Source: Pleurobrachia bachei
Lineage: Eukaryota; Ctenophora; Tentaculata; Cydippida; Pleurobrachiidae
Length of the DNA: 26,732 nucleotides
NCBI GenBank assembly: GCA_000695325.1
Contig: AVPN01000075.1
Location: forward strand, 81,491-108,222
Direction of reading: 5' to 3'
Under the pieces are notes generated by a model. The model was not told the DNA's origin and ran no database searches. It worked only from the letters and a program-made list of their open reading frames with translations. This document shows, one piece after another, positions 18,068 through 26,427 of the stretch. Position 1 is the first letter of the stretch. The number at the start of each line of letters is the position of its first letter. The position numbers and the translations under genes are program-made.

Positions 18068-20998
18068 TGTATCTCTCTCTCTCTCTCTCTCTCTCTGTAT
18101 CTCTCTCTCTCTCTCTCTCTCTCTGTATCTCTCTCTCTCTCTCTCTCTCTCTGTATCTCTCTCTCTCTCTCTCTCTCTCTGTATCTCTCTCTCTCTCTCT
18201 CTCTCTCTGTATCTCTCTCTCTCTCTCTCTCTCTCTGTATCTCTCTCTCTCTCTCTCTCTCTCTCCGCCACATGCAGGTCAACCATATTACTAGCAGGGG
18301 AGCTTGCAGTTGAAAATCTCAAACCATTTATTCCAATTTGGGAAACTTCAGCTGCCAACTGGTGGTAGTTATCCTTGAAATTCAAGAAAATATTTTTGAC
18401 AACCCATTATTTTGGGGCACCAATTGTCCGAGTCTACGAAATGTCACTGCACATGCGATACATGTTGTCTATTTTGGGAGTCCCAGAGAAATAGAGAGCC
18501 TGAGAGCAAAAAAGAGAGAGAGAGAGAGAGAGTAAGTACTCAGTAGTTAGCTTATAATAGCTCTCCCCTCTCTGTATAGACATAGAGTTCCGTGTGTAGA
18601 CAGATATCAAAGCTCTCTATAAAGCTTTTTATATCTTGGAACGAAAGCCAAAAATATATCTGTTGATTGGTCAACTTATTCTTCAAAAAAAGGAAATTGA
18701 GAGAAAGGAGAAATCCATTAGAATAGCTCTGACAACCATTACCGTCATGACAAGCAGCGACAAATTAGCGTTTTTAAATGAATAGGACACTGTAGGGAAA
18801 TTATCCCTATTTTAGCATCCCTGTAATGATCTGTTACATTTTAATGACAGGGTTATGGATTTTCTCCTATTTTCAGGATTTACCGAAGCTCAAGTGCGGC
18901 TATTGCAAGTTTTTGTGACCCATATCTGCACCCTATTGAGAGCGTTGTTTTTCGATTTTGAAAGGTAAACAAAGTAAACAATAGACGTAGGTTAGTTTTA
19001 TTCAATATCCAACTCCCAACTATAATATTCCCTAGTCTTCCACTGTCTTAACCAACAAATTTTACAGGGTACTCCAAAAATGCAGCCAAGATTGTGCAAT
19101 TGGAAAATGGTCGAAATCCTTTCTCTCCCTGTATGAAGCAATTTCCTTCCTAGATACGCTACACAAGCAACTTACTTACACAGGTAACGCCCCTCCGTGT
19201 CACACATCGCTAATCGAATATATCCCCTCTCGCCCCCTTACACCCACCCTTTCCCCAGAAGACTGTACAGTTCCTTCGTACTTGTTGAGATCACTGGAGG
19301 GAGAAATATCGGCCGCTAAATCATCAATCCAACTCCTGAAGGTATGTCATGTGACACACAACTTACATCACGCACCTGTTCCAGCTGGGACCTGGATCTA
19401 AGCAGCTGCTTCGTTACTGTAACGCGCGAAGTGTTGAGTGTGGAGAGAGCCGCGCGGTGGATTGTAACAGCGCGCTTCATCCATTTCCACATTTTCCAGT
19501 TTTGCGCTGACAAGGGCCGGGCAATTGGTAGCACACATTTCCAGACACATGGAATGTCTGAGAGATCAGAGATCAGATTTCGTCGTTACTTATAGCTCCA
19601 TTTAAATCTATCGATTCACTCAGGAGCTACTGGAAAGAACAACAACCTCGTTAGAAGAGCCGATTAGGAACAAGATTAGAGATAAGTTCTCTGATGTCTT
19701 GCCTGGAGCTACATTTTGGAAAGGGGAATCATACGGTACGTCACTATTCAATGGTGTGATCAAATGGTATGATCCAATTTCAACTCAACATCCCAGAGAG
19801 AATAACATAACTCTGTCAATTAAACATTTCCCCAATCATCCCTATCTATCTCCCAATCCCAAAACCACGATCACGTATTTTGTTTCACCCCGTATAACAG
19901 TTACAAATCACATCAGGTCCGGAAATGACGAACTGTTTCGTGTCCCTTGCCAAGTTAGTTGAAGGTTTGGTATCTGATTGTGCTACTCTCCCTGACACCA
20001 CCAAGTCCCGAGTACATCTTGTAATAGTGGAGAAGATGGCTCAAGCCATTCTAGTGTTGTTGATTAATAACAAGAAAATACAGTACAGGTATGAAATAGT
20101 GATTTTGAATTCAAGTATATCAGCTTCCCTAAGTTCTGCGGTCAGAATAGTGGAGTCTGATATAAGTTCTGTTTTGCCTAGCAGTAGCTAGTCAAATGGA
20201 ATATAAGGGTTAGAACATAACAAGTTCTGTTGTCATGACAATTGATTCTATATCACCCACTTGTCCCGACAGTTCTGCGGGTGCTAAAAAGTTGGAGAGA
20301 AATGTACAGGATTTGATGGACCAACTGAGGGGTCAAGTTCCCACTCTAGGAGCTACCCCACTTATCCTGACTCTGAGGAACGATCTAAATAATCTGGTCA
20401 GCAAACGGAGCAAGACATGCACTTGTAACAGCCGAGGTAACAAATCCTAATCCCCATTCTCCTTTTAGACAGTGTTCTACTTCTAGATACGATTACCCTA
20501 TCACTTTCATCTCACCTAAACTCCTCCCTTTACCAGAATTTAAATAAATCCTCCTTTCAACTAACTACGATGACTTGTTAAGTAAACCATGCCCCCCTCC
20601 CCCCAGGTAACTGGAAGAGAAGGAGTGTCCCACAGCTCTGTACAGAGTGTTCAGGTCCTGGACCGCTTTCTTGTAACCACCTTAAACCTCCTCCCTCCCC
20701 CTCCGGAACACGACAAATATTCTCCGATTCAGAGGTAAATCAAAACGCGTTGCAGCTATTATGAGACATTATGAGATATTGACCAGGGTCTGAGCTCTCT
20801 TACAACCAATCAGAACTTGTTGCTTAAGTCACGTGACTGGTTATCAGCTAATCAGGGACCAGTATTTCCTGATTCAGTCGGTTCTTGCTGAGCTCTCTAA
20901 GTCTAACAACCTTCCAACAGGTCGATGTAGATAACGTGTCAGAGAACCTGCGAATACGTCAGAAGAAATTACTGCGGAAGAAGCTGATGGATCTGTAA
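8815..20998 (+). CDS. CCDC142: CCDC142-like helical protein (18 exons)
   Basis: Exons: 8815-8873, 8934-9029, 9141-9308 (or 10707-10874), 11104-11248, 11668-12020, 12147-12318, 12457-12618, 13555-13741 (or 14876-15062), 15502-15576, 17823-17942, 18877-18964, 19068-19183, 19259-19341, 19624-19735, 19917-20088, 20273-20436, 20607-20734 and 20921-20998 (TAA). All join in phase and give 825 residues; human CCDC142 is about 750. The assignment rests on recalled similarity of the C-terminal half: a PGATFWKG motif (family PRGRYW), then a helix VIVEKMAQAILVLLINNKKI, then IQYSSAGAKKLERNVQDLM (family I-RFSLQGALQLKQD), then a Cys-rich C-T-C / C-T-E-C-S-G-P-G tail. The CCDC142 domain has no established biochemical role. 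The exon 7 acceptor (CTACGAG|GTC) was chosen for phase; ACAG at 12446 is a better site but leads to a stop. The gene ends IRQKKLLRKKLMDL. It is head-to-head with XAB2. Confidence 0.65.
9318..10694 (+). repeat. 26-bp minisatellite, intron 3, array B (about 50 units)
   Basis: The same 26-bp unit as array A, nearly without variation across about 1.3 kb. The array ends abruptly at about 10694 in the middle of a unit (TTACCAT), where the sequence jumps into the pyrimidine tract of another exon 3 copy (TTTTCTCCCCAG). That break marks the junction of a second, nested duplication. Confidence 0.96.
10707..10874 (+). CDS. CCDC142-like exon 3, third copy
   Basis: This exon looks identical by eye to 7356-7523 and 9141-9308. 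It has an acceptor (TTTTCTCCCCAG|) and a donor (CAAAA|GTTAGT). It is 168 bp, phase 2 in and phase 2 out, so it can be included after exon 3 copy 2 without a frameshift, adding a 56-residue tandem repeat, or can replace it. The exons 1 and 2 that would precede it are not copied. Which copy is used cannot be told from sequence. Confidence 0.75.
10884..11072 (+). repeat. 26-bp minisatellite, intron 3, array C (about 2 regular units)
   Basis: The short version of the array, with the same degenerate leader and trailer as array A but only about two regular units. It leads directly to the acceptor of intact exon 4 (CCCACCAG|ATATTAC). Confidence 0.9.
11249..11667 (+). other. Intron 4 of the CCDC142-like gene
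   Basis: No mobile element recognised. The last 170 bases stay open in the exon 5 frame (GLLEIGGQTDKEGVYPG...), so a longer exon 5 is possible. I prefer the acceptor CTAATGTTTCAG| at 11667 because it has the pyrimidine tract and the correct phase. Confidence 0.4.
12021..12062 (+). repeat. Tandem duplication of the exon 5 donor site
   Basis: The donor context TACATAGCAAG|GTTTGTGA occurs twice, with exon ends at 12020 and 12062. The spacing is 42 bp and the interval is open in the exon frame, so use of the second donor adds 14 codons without shifting the frame. Confidence 0.8.
12619..13491 (+). other. Intron 7 of the CCDC142-like gene
   Basis: No coding exon found. It holds a purine-rich stretch (GAGAGAAAAGAGAGG, about 13190-13240) at the start of the segment that is duplicated further right (about 13230-13741 and 14512-15062). 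Confidence 0.4.
13230..13741 (+). repeat. Exon 8 duplication, unit 1
   Basis: About 200 bp of intron (GCTTCGTGGTCC... to ...CCCGAGCACTT) plus the acceptor region and exon 8 are repeated at 14512-15062. The intronic part is about 98% identical by eye; the 100 bp just before the exon are rearranged and diverged; the exons differ at six sites. Confidence 0.9.
13555..13741 (+). CDS. CCDC142-like exon 8, copy 1
   Basis: 187 bp, phase 0 in and phase 1 out; encodes GRSLVSVVHEQYLDMTRKSS...LPCLELTLRKLET. It has two good acceptors: CTCTCTCTACAG| at 13554 and, 63 bp upstream, CTTCATACACTTAG| at 13491. The upstream choice adds 21 in-frame codons (GRSHGVLNSKPIRLLTHLSL plus Q). Because the exon is 3n+1 long, including both exon 8 copies would shift the frame. 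Confidence 0.75.
13742..14511 (+). other. Unique spacer between the exon 8 copies
   Basis: No exon recognised. It contains a GA-rich simple repeat (about 13760-13803) and an imperfect hairpin at about 14106-14212 (separate entry). Confidence 0.4.
14106..14212. repeat. Imperfect hairpin, 40-bp arms
   Basis: The left arm starts ACCAAAAGTGAGAGAAAGAG and ends ACTTTTGGGTGC. The right arm starts GCACCCAAAACACAC and ends CTCATTTTTGGGT. The arms pair at about 34 of 41 positions around a short loop. It could be a small MITE; no clear target duplication was found. Confidence 0.6.
14512..15062 (+). repeat. Exon 8 duplication, unit 2
   Basis: Second copy of 13230-13741. Immediately before the exon it carries an extra local duplication of the acceptor (CTTCTCCCTACAGGGTCG occurs at about 14790 and 14865). 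Confidence 0.9.
14876..15062 (+). CDS. CCDC142-like exon 8, copy 2
   Basis: 187 bp and the same protein as copy 1. The six base differences (TAT/TAC, ACC/ACT, CTT/CTG, GAA/GAG, CTG/TTG, GAG/GAA) are all synonymous. The main acceptor is CTCCCTACAG| at 14875. An upstream acceptor at 14800 would add 25 in-frame codons (GRRTEPGMLNHKPFLLRLLT...). The donor is CAA|GTTAGT, as in copy 1. It is an alternative to copy 1, not an addition, because of phase. Confidence 0.72.
15667..15772 (-). mobile_element. hAT-like MITE copy M4, inverted
   Basis: Reverse-oriented copy: left end CAAGAACCGACCGAATCGGG, right end TTGGTCGGTTCCTG. The core CTGATTGGTTGATAACCAGT matches the other copies. No matching 8-bp flanks are visible, so it is older or rearranged. 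It lies in the intron after exon 9. Confidence 0.82.
16378..16495 (+). other. Possible cryptic or poison exon
   Basis: The stretch is bounded by CCAATCTAG| and |GTAAGT and is open in the frame supplied by exon 9 (DNNDQTSTDNTTYNTTIKGI...). It is 118 bp long, so including it breaks the phase into the next exon (17823), whereas exon 9 joins that exon perfectly without it. It may be a frame-shifting regulated exon or simply chance splice-like sites. Confidence 0.35.
16496..17822 (+). other. Long intron 9, right part
   Basis: No exon, RNA gene or transposon recognised. Just before the exon 10 acceptor a 36-bp segment starting CTAACATATGCCACTCC is repeated (17765 and 17801), which places a second, weaker AG near 17788. 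Confidence 0.4.
18032..18265 (+). repeat. (CT)n microsatellite with 28-bp higher-order period
   Basis: CT repeats interrupted by GTAT at exactly 28-base spacing (18069, 18097, 18125, 18153, 18181, 18209, 18237). The unit is GTAT followed by 12 CT dinucleotides. It lies in the intron between exons ending 17942 and starting 18877. Confidence 0.96.
18266..18876 (+). other. Intron, no further feature
   Basis: A short AG-repeat tract (about 18511-18531) complements the CT array upstream and could pair with it in RNA. Nothing else recognised. Confidence 0.4.
20798..20887 (+). mobile_element. hAT-like MITE copy M5, left TIR deleted
   Basis: The 8-bp duplication CTGAGCTC is intact on both sides (20790-20797 and 20888-20895). 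The element now begins at TCTTACAACCAATCAG, having lost about 20 bp of its left terminus. The right end is ATTCAGTCGGTTCTTG. It lies in the last intron, about 30 bp before the terminal exon. Confidence 0.82.
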
Positions 20999-21000
20999 CG

Positions 21001-21090
21001 ATGTGGTAACCATGGTAACGATGTGGTAACCATGGTAACGATGTGGTAACCATGCGGTAACGATGTGGACATCATGGAAACCATGTGGTT
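21001..21090 (+). repeat. Short 20-bp tandem repeat in the 3' UTR
   Basis: Starting three bases after the stop codon, about three copies of GATGTGGTAACCATGGTAAC, then degenerate ones (GATGTGGACATCATGG). The core CCATGGTAAC is the same as in the intron 3 minisatellite, but the unit length differs. Confidence 0.85.
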
Positions 21091-22666
21091 ACTGAATATT
21101 TAATTGTGTAAATACGAACAGTTTATCTGACTACCAGAGACCCTAGTAGGGTCACCCTACAGTAGAGTTGTGATTATCAATTAATTAGTTAATTAGTCAC
21201 TGTCCTATTTACAAAGAGCTGGTATTTTTGTCTTTATTTTTGTACTATTTAGATCAGTTTGATCTTTTAATTAGTATAACAAATTATATCAGTTGTCCAG
21301 TCATATTTAGAGAAGACCGTGTAAAACAAATCATGTAAAATTACCCATTTGTGCATAGTCTCACTACAAGTACATACAGAGAGTTCGTTTATTCTTTCAC
21401 AATTTTAATTTTACCAGAACACACGGGACAGTTTGACACCACATGGTTACAGCGAGAGGTGATCTCTTTATTTTTGTTATGTCAAGGATATATTTATATT
21501 TTCGTTTCTCCACCCGAACCGTGTGTCTTTTGATTGCTTACTGAATACTGGTGGTGATTGGTGTACCAAGTTTCTGAGGGAACCGAAAATTGTCTCTCAT
21601 CTGGAGATTTTAGTGGCCAATGGTTTATCAGGCGCATATTTATGACAGTCTGAAAGACATGTCGTTCAGTCTGTCTGCAGACAGATACTATAGGTAACAA
21701 TAAGAAATCATTTTATGCCATGCACATCATTGATAATGATATTACACAAGAACATTTAATTTGTTTGCACCTGAACGGTTCTCGTACACAAGGTCCTATA
21801 CTCTTATCGATAATTAAGTTCATAATCATACTTCATAGTTCAACTTCAACAGCACAGACTCATTAAATTAGCTACCCGTGTAATACTGTACACCCCATCC
21901 CTTAAGGAGGTGAAACCTCGACTAGATATACTTTTTTGGAGACCGGACCTAGATTACGTATTTTTGACCGAGGAATCCGAAAAACATAAAATTAAAATCG
22001 ATGAGCTAGCCGTTTTTGCGTAAAACGGCAAAAACTGTCATTTTTAAGCGATTTTCGACTTTTTACACTTTCTAGAGACTTTAAAAATATTTCCTTACAA
22101 GATATGATCTTGTGCTTCTAGACTAATAAAATACAATCAATTTGCTACAAATTAGTCCTGGGTTTGTGTGATTTGGTCAAAAGCTCTATTTACTGTGGCC
22201 CTTCAAAGATGGCCACTCTGCAAATACGTATTTGGCTGCTGTGGCCGTAGATGTAAACCAAAATAAGATTCAATATACATCAAAATCTGCGTCTTTTCAA
22301 GCGGAACAACCTGGTTTTTACGGGATTCAATTTTATCAAGGCGTTGAGGAGCTAAAGCCGAAAAACGGTGTAGTGGTTATTTCCAAAACACCCAACTTCA
22401 CAAACATATCCCCAGATAAAATTCTAACCAATTCTACATCTATACACATGAAAATGAACTCAGACAAATGCCAATAGGATGCAACAAACGGGAAGTGTGT
22501 AACTTATTTCGTTTCGACGCTATAGCCCAAATGTGTTGCACTGCAACTTGCTGTGTTTGTCTCGGTTCTGGATTTGGTCTGGCAGCATGTTTCATGTTCT
22601 CAACTTACTGGTATGATATTGATGCCCCTAATGTTTTATCATGTTTAACTTTATGATATGTTTCAG
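21091..22666. other. Intergenic region between the CCDC142-like gene and the next plus-strand gene
   Basis: No exon that I can support. An open frame at 22232-22477 (QNKIQYTSKSASFQAEQPGF...) has no clear splice sites or family. The AT-rich 21900-22200 stretch with GAGGTGAAACCTCGAC looks repeat-like, but its class is not recognised. Confidence 0.35.
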
Positions 22667-24589
22667 GGGTGTTGGGGTGGTACAGACGGAGTGTCCGATA
22701 GCATACAAAACATGTGACTTTATCCTGGATAGTAAGGGTAGAATGACCCTTCTTCATGAGACAACTGCCGCTGATCGGATCATATCAACTCTAGATCCCA
22801 CCAGGGTCGTTGAAACTGACTGTAAGTAGAACTGAAGTGAAATTACTTGATGGTTCTGTTATTGTAGTATGTATGTACCTGATTCTACTCGGAATCAGAG
22901 GCCGGGTACGTGTCTCACTTGTCTGAGCTAGATCCTGTCTATCAGACATCATAATAACTGAATCATAACATTAACAACTATTTTCCCTGTTCAGCTGTCG
23001 TTGGATCATCCTACGTGAAGGAAAGTTTAGTTGGACTTTATCCCATCCTGCGAGCCTCTCTTAAAGACAAATCTGCCATCCCCCGTGCAATACGATTGGT
23101 AAGCTACCGTGTGGGGCAATAAAAATGCCCCCCCCCCCAAGTCTACCGACTACCATAGTTGTGTAGTAAAGGAAGTTTATTAGATGCTCCATATCTAGAT
23201 GCGGTATTGAAAGCAAAGCACCAAACTCAAAGCTTGATAGATGACCAAGTTGTGACTGGTGACGTTCAGCATGTGTGGCTAACACCGAACTATTAATGAG
23301 ACTTCAATGATCTACTTTCTCATTTCAGTTAAAGTTGGTATCAAGTGTAACCCAGGCTCTAACGTTTCCGCGATCACGTTTAACGTGTAGGACCTACGAG
23401 GTGAAGATGTTGAACAACTGTGGATATGTGATCAGGTAAAATTTCAGACATATACGGCCGTGGTACTTGACTTTCGATCTCGTTCATACTTTGATCCATG
23501 TTGACACGATTTGATTCTCAATTAGAACAGTCAGATCAGGTCAGCGCCGCTATAAAAGTCCCAAACAATATCAAATCGTGTTTGATAGCTGGAACCCCCT
23601 CCCCCCACTGTCTAAAGGAAAACCCAAGCTAAAATAGCCCTCACTTGGGTTTTGTAAAATTTCCCACGGTCATTGCTCCACCCCCTGATGAGATAAGGAC
23701 TTGAAATTGTATAGTTGGGTAGATCATGTCAAGTTCTACCGCACTACAAAATTTCAAGTCTCTATCACATCAGGGGGTGGAGCAATGACCGTGGGAAATT
23801 TCACAAAACCCAAGTGAGGGCTATTTTAGCTTGGGTTTTCCTTTAGACAGTGGGGGGAGGGGGTTCCAGCTATCAAACACGATTTGATATTGTTTGGGAC
23901 TTTTATAGCGGCGCTGACCTGATCTGACTGTTCTAATTGAGAATCAAATCGTGTCAACATGGATCAAAGTATGAACGAGATCGAAAGTCAAGTACCACGG
24001 CCGTATATGTCTGAAATTTTACCTGATCACATATCCACAGTTGTTCAACATCTTCACCTCGTAGGTCCTACACGTTAAACGTGATCGCGGAAACGTTAGA
24101 GCCTGGGTTACACTTGATACCAACTTTAACTGAAATGAGAAAGTAGATCATTGAAGTCTCATTAATAGTTCGGTGTTAGCCACACATGCTGAACGTCACC
24201 AGTCACAACTTGGTCATCTATCAAGCTTTGAGTTTGGTGCTTTGCTTTCAATACCGCATCTAGATATGGAGCATCTAATAAACTTCCTTTACTACACAAC
24301 TATGGTAGTCGGTAGACTTGGGGGGGGGGGGCATTTTTATTTTGGGTGTATTGTGTCACATATACATCATCAGGTATCTCTCCTAGGAAGACCGTCTGTA
24401 AATCACCTGGTGGGGAGAATTGGAACTGAAACATTTCAAACTAACCAGGGATAATAAACTCATTGTTCTTGCTTTGTCAGGCCGACGCTCGGACCGATGT
24501 TGTCTATGAGAATAAGCTCAACCACTCGTACAGCGCTTGCTAAACATCAACCTCCCCCAGAAACTTGGTTATATGTACCACAAACCTAG
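22667..24589 (+). CDS. Unidentified gene, 3' part (4 exons)
   Basis: Exons 22667-22821, 22995-23098, 23329-23435 and 24481-24589 (TAG at 24587-24589) join in phase, each with good GT-AG sites. The encoded fragment is about 134 residues: VGVVQTECPIAYKTCDFILD..., then SSYVKESLVGLYPILRASLK..., then LKLVSSVTQALTFPRSRL...GYVIR, ending ...HQPPPETWLYVPQT. The first exon needs one base from an upstream exon that I could not find. The third exon lies in the left arm of the large inverted repeat and the fourth lies beyond the right arm, so the repeat sits in the last intron. The stop codon overlaps the end of an exon of the minus-strand gene. No family recognised; the last exon is the least certain. 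Confidence 0.5.
23118..24341. repeat. Large inverted repeat, arms of about 573 bp, 77-bp spacer
   Basis: Left arm 23118-23690 and right arm 23768-24341 are almost perfect reverse complements by eye; differences seen are one base in a poly-C run and one substitution (GTTTTGTAAAATTT against GTTTTGTGAAATTT). The spacer ends are also weakly complementary (ACTTGAAATTGTA against TACAAAATTTCAAGT), so the symmetry continues but is degraded at the centre. The arms contain an exon of the plus-strand gene (23329-23435) and its inverted copy (24023-24129 on the minus strand). There is no transposase or TIR signature at the outer ends. Confidence 0.95.
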
Positions 24590-26266
24590 GAATTTGAGGT
24601 GTGTAGAGGTCACTATGGCGTGTATCAGATGGTACACTTGACCTGGAACTAACTGTTCCGTGCTGAATCGGGCCGTTAATAGGCGCTCCTGGAAAAAGAA
24701 AGGGGACTGATCAGAAAGTTGATAATGGAATGTCTGTTTAGGCAATTAGGGGACAATATTCCAATCACCCCTGTCCCCTGTCCCTGTCCCCTGTCCCCTG
24801 TCCCCTGTCCCCTGTCCCCTGTCCCCTGTCCCCTGTCCCCTGTCCCCTGTCCCCTGTCCCCTGTCCCCTGTCCCCTGTCCCCTGTCCCCTGTCCCCTGTC
24901 CCCTGTCCCCTGTCCCCTGTCCCCTGTCCCCTGTCCCCTGTCCCCTGTCCCCTGTCCCCTGTCCCCTGTCCCCTGTCCCCTGTCCCCTGTCCCCTGTCCC
25001 CTGTCCCCTGTCCCCTGTCCCCTGTCCCCTGTCCCCTGTCCACTGATCCCTCCTGTCCACTGTCCCCTATCTAGTTCTGCCCCCTAAATCTACCGTCTGA
25101 CCCATCACCCCTGCATAGTAGTAGTACCTGGAGTGTTTGGAGATTGATGGAGGCAATAGTTACATCACCAAAATCGAGTGCAGCGTGGTAAACCTTATTC
25201 GTTTTGTAATCAAAGTGATCAATTACTTTGAAATCCGTGACAAACTTCAAATCTGTCCAGTCGTTGTGGAATCTGAGAGAGAAGGGGAGATTAACATGGA
25301 GGCCGTGCCATGTTAATGTGGGCTGTATACACTTTTTCCTATAACGCGAGACAGCGCTTCGATTCCCATCGTATCTTTCTCCGCTCGAACTCTAGTTTTC
25401 AAAACTGTCCTCATTTTCTCTCTAGTCCCACCGGTTCCAGAGTTAGCAAATCGCGGCCCGCTTATTTGGCGCTTGTTGGCGCCGAACCCCGCTTTGTGAG
25501 CGCGCTTGTAAACACAGGTAGACGTCTCGCGAGACAATAGAAATACGTGTGGAAGAAAAGATGCTTTTCTGAGTTCATCTCTTCACCGATGTCAATGAAA
25601 CTTGGTATAGTTCATATTCAACCCACTGGCCAATATCCACCGTGGGGGTTTTTCGATTGGAGCTCCGGTTCAAAAGTTACAAAAATTATCTCAAGAACGG
25701 GACGTCTGATTTCAAATTCCAGTGTCTGGACAAGTATACACACATTGAATAAGATGCCAAGGGGCCAATTCAAATGTTGATACATATCATTAATCATACC
25801 TCACAAATAATCGAGTCGGGGATGATTTTGAGACCGTCAGAGGGCCCTCAGCGTACAAGATATGATTGCTCAAGTTATCCAGGACATAACACAGATTGTT
25901 TGCCCTGTTCAGGTAGGGTCGGTGCCAGATTTTTGCGAACTTCCCCAGCACAGTTAGCGTGTTGAAACGGTGAGGTGAGGTTAGTGGGCATGCTGTAAAT
26001 CCCTGAAATGATCTGGAGATTAGAAACTTGGAGATCACATACGGGACAACGGGAGATCACATAACGGGACAATGAGGCATGCAGTGCGTGGTGAGTATTT
26101 GAGTCAGAACTGGGATAATACTAGCTTTCAGAGCTTGATACCCGATACCCGGTAATGCTCAGAAAAATTTCACCTTGAAGTGTTTTCTGACGATTTCGTT
26201 CAATATAACGCTTGCACCGGACGGTTTGGTGGCCACCTCAGAGGTCTGATGGGATATTTCACTCAT
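24366..26266 (-). CDS. Unidentified gene, 5' part (5 exons seen)
   Basis: Exons 26174-26266 (start ATG), 25800-26002, 25128-25272, 24586-24688 and, less surely, 24366-24406 join in phase. The protein starts MSEISHQTSEVATKPSGASV and continues RFNTLTVLGKFAKIWHRPYL..., DWTDLKFVTDFKVIDHFDY..., RFSTEQLVPGQVYHLIHAIV... and GDLQTVFLGEIPDD. About 195 residues are visible. Mixed alpha/beta composition, no signal peptide or membrane segment. No family recognised. Leftward it runs into the inverted repeat, where the inverted exon copy (24023-24129) is phase-compatible with exon 5. The true 3' end is not found and may be displaced by the rearrangement. Confidence 0.5.
24774..25042 (+). repeat. Heptamer satellite (CCCCTGT)n, about 38 units
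   Basis: Nearly perfect 7-bp repeat. The minus strand reads (GGGGACA)n and so has about 38 runs of four G, strongly predisposed to G-quadruplexes. It lies in the minus-strand gene's intron between exons 25128-25272 and 24586-24688, so the G-rich strand is the sense (RNA) strand. Confidence 0.97.
25273..25799. other. Intron of the minus-strand gene with a GC-richer block
   Basis: Positions 25340-25540 are GC-richer than their surroundings and contain the 12-bp palindrome GTCTCGCGAGAC at 25524-25535. No exon was supported. A promoter-like or transposon-derived segment is possible. Confidence 0.35.
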
Positions 26267-26427
26267 ACTAATATCTGCTATAAACACAGTCCTGTACAAT
26301 GTGATGGGGAGTTGTTATGAGGGAGTTGCTTTGGGGAGACCCAGGCCCACAGTACAATGATAACAGTGTTTTGTTCAAACCCTTTTGAGGGAAGGAGGGT
26401 CGAACATCAACAAAGCAATGATAACAC

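Noticed and set aside
17920-18385. Long ORFs rich in Ser-Leu or Arg-Glu on both strands
   Set aside because: They are translations of the CT microsatellite and have no start context, splice logic or non-repeat sequence of their own.
21541-22200. Possible tRNA or small RNA gene
   Set aside because: No A-box/B-box pair or cloverleaf could be drawn.
22232-22656. Two plus-strand ORFs as 5' exons of the next gene
   Set aside because: Neither has a donor or acceptor that delivers the phase needed at 22667, and no family was recognised.
23061-24454. Identical ORFs (MLATHAERHQSQ...) in opposite orientations
   Set aside because: They are shadows of the two inverted-repeat arms, lack splice signals and run into the poly-C tract.
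24719-25087. ORFs of repeated Pro-Cys-Pro-Leu or Gly-Thr-Gly-Asp
   Set aside because: The 7-bp satellite is open in several frames because its unit has no stop codon; no real protein is supported.
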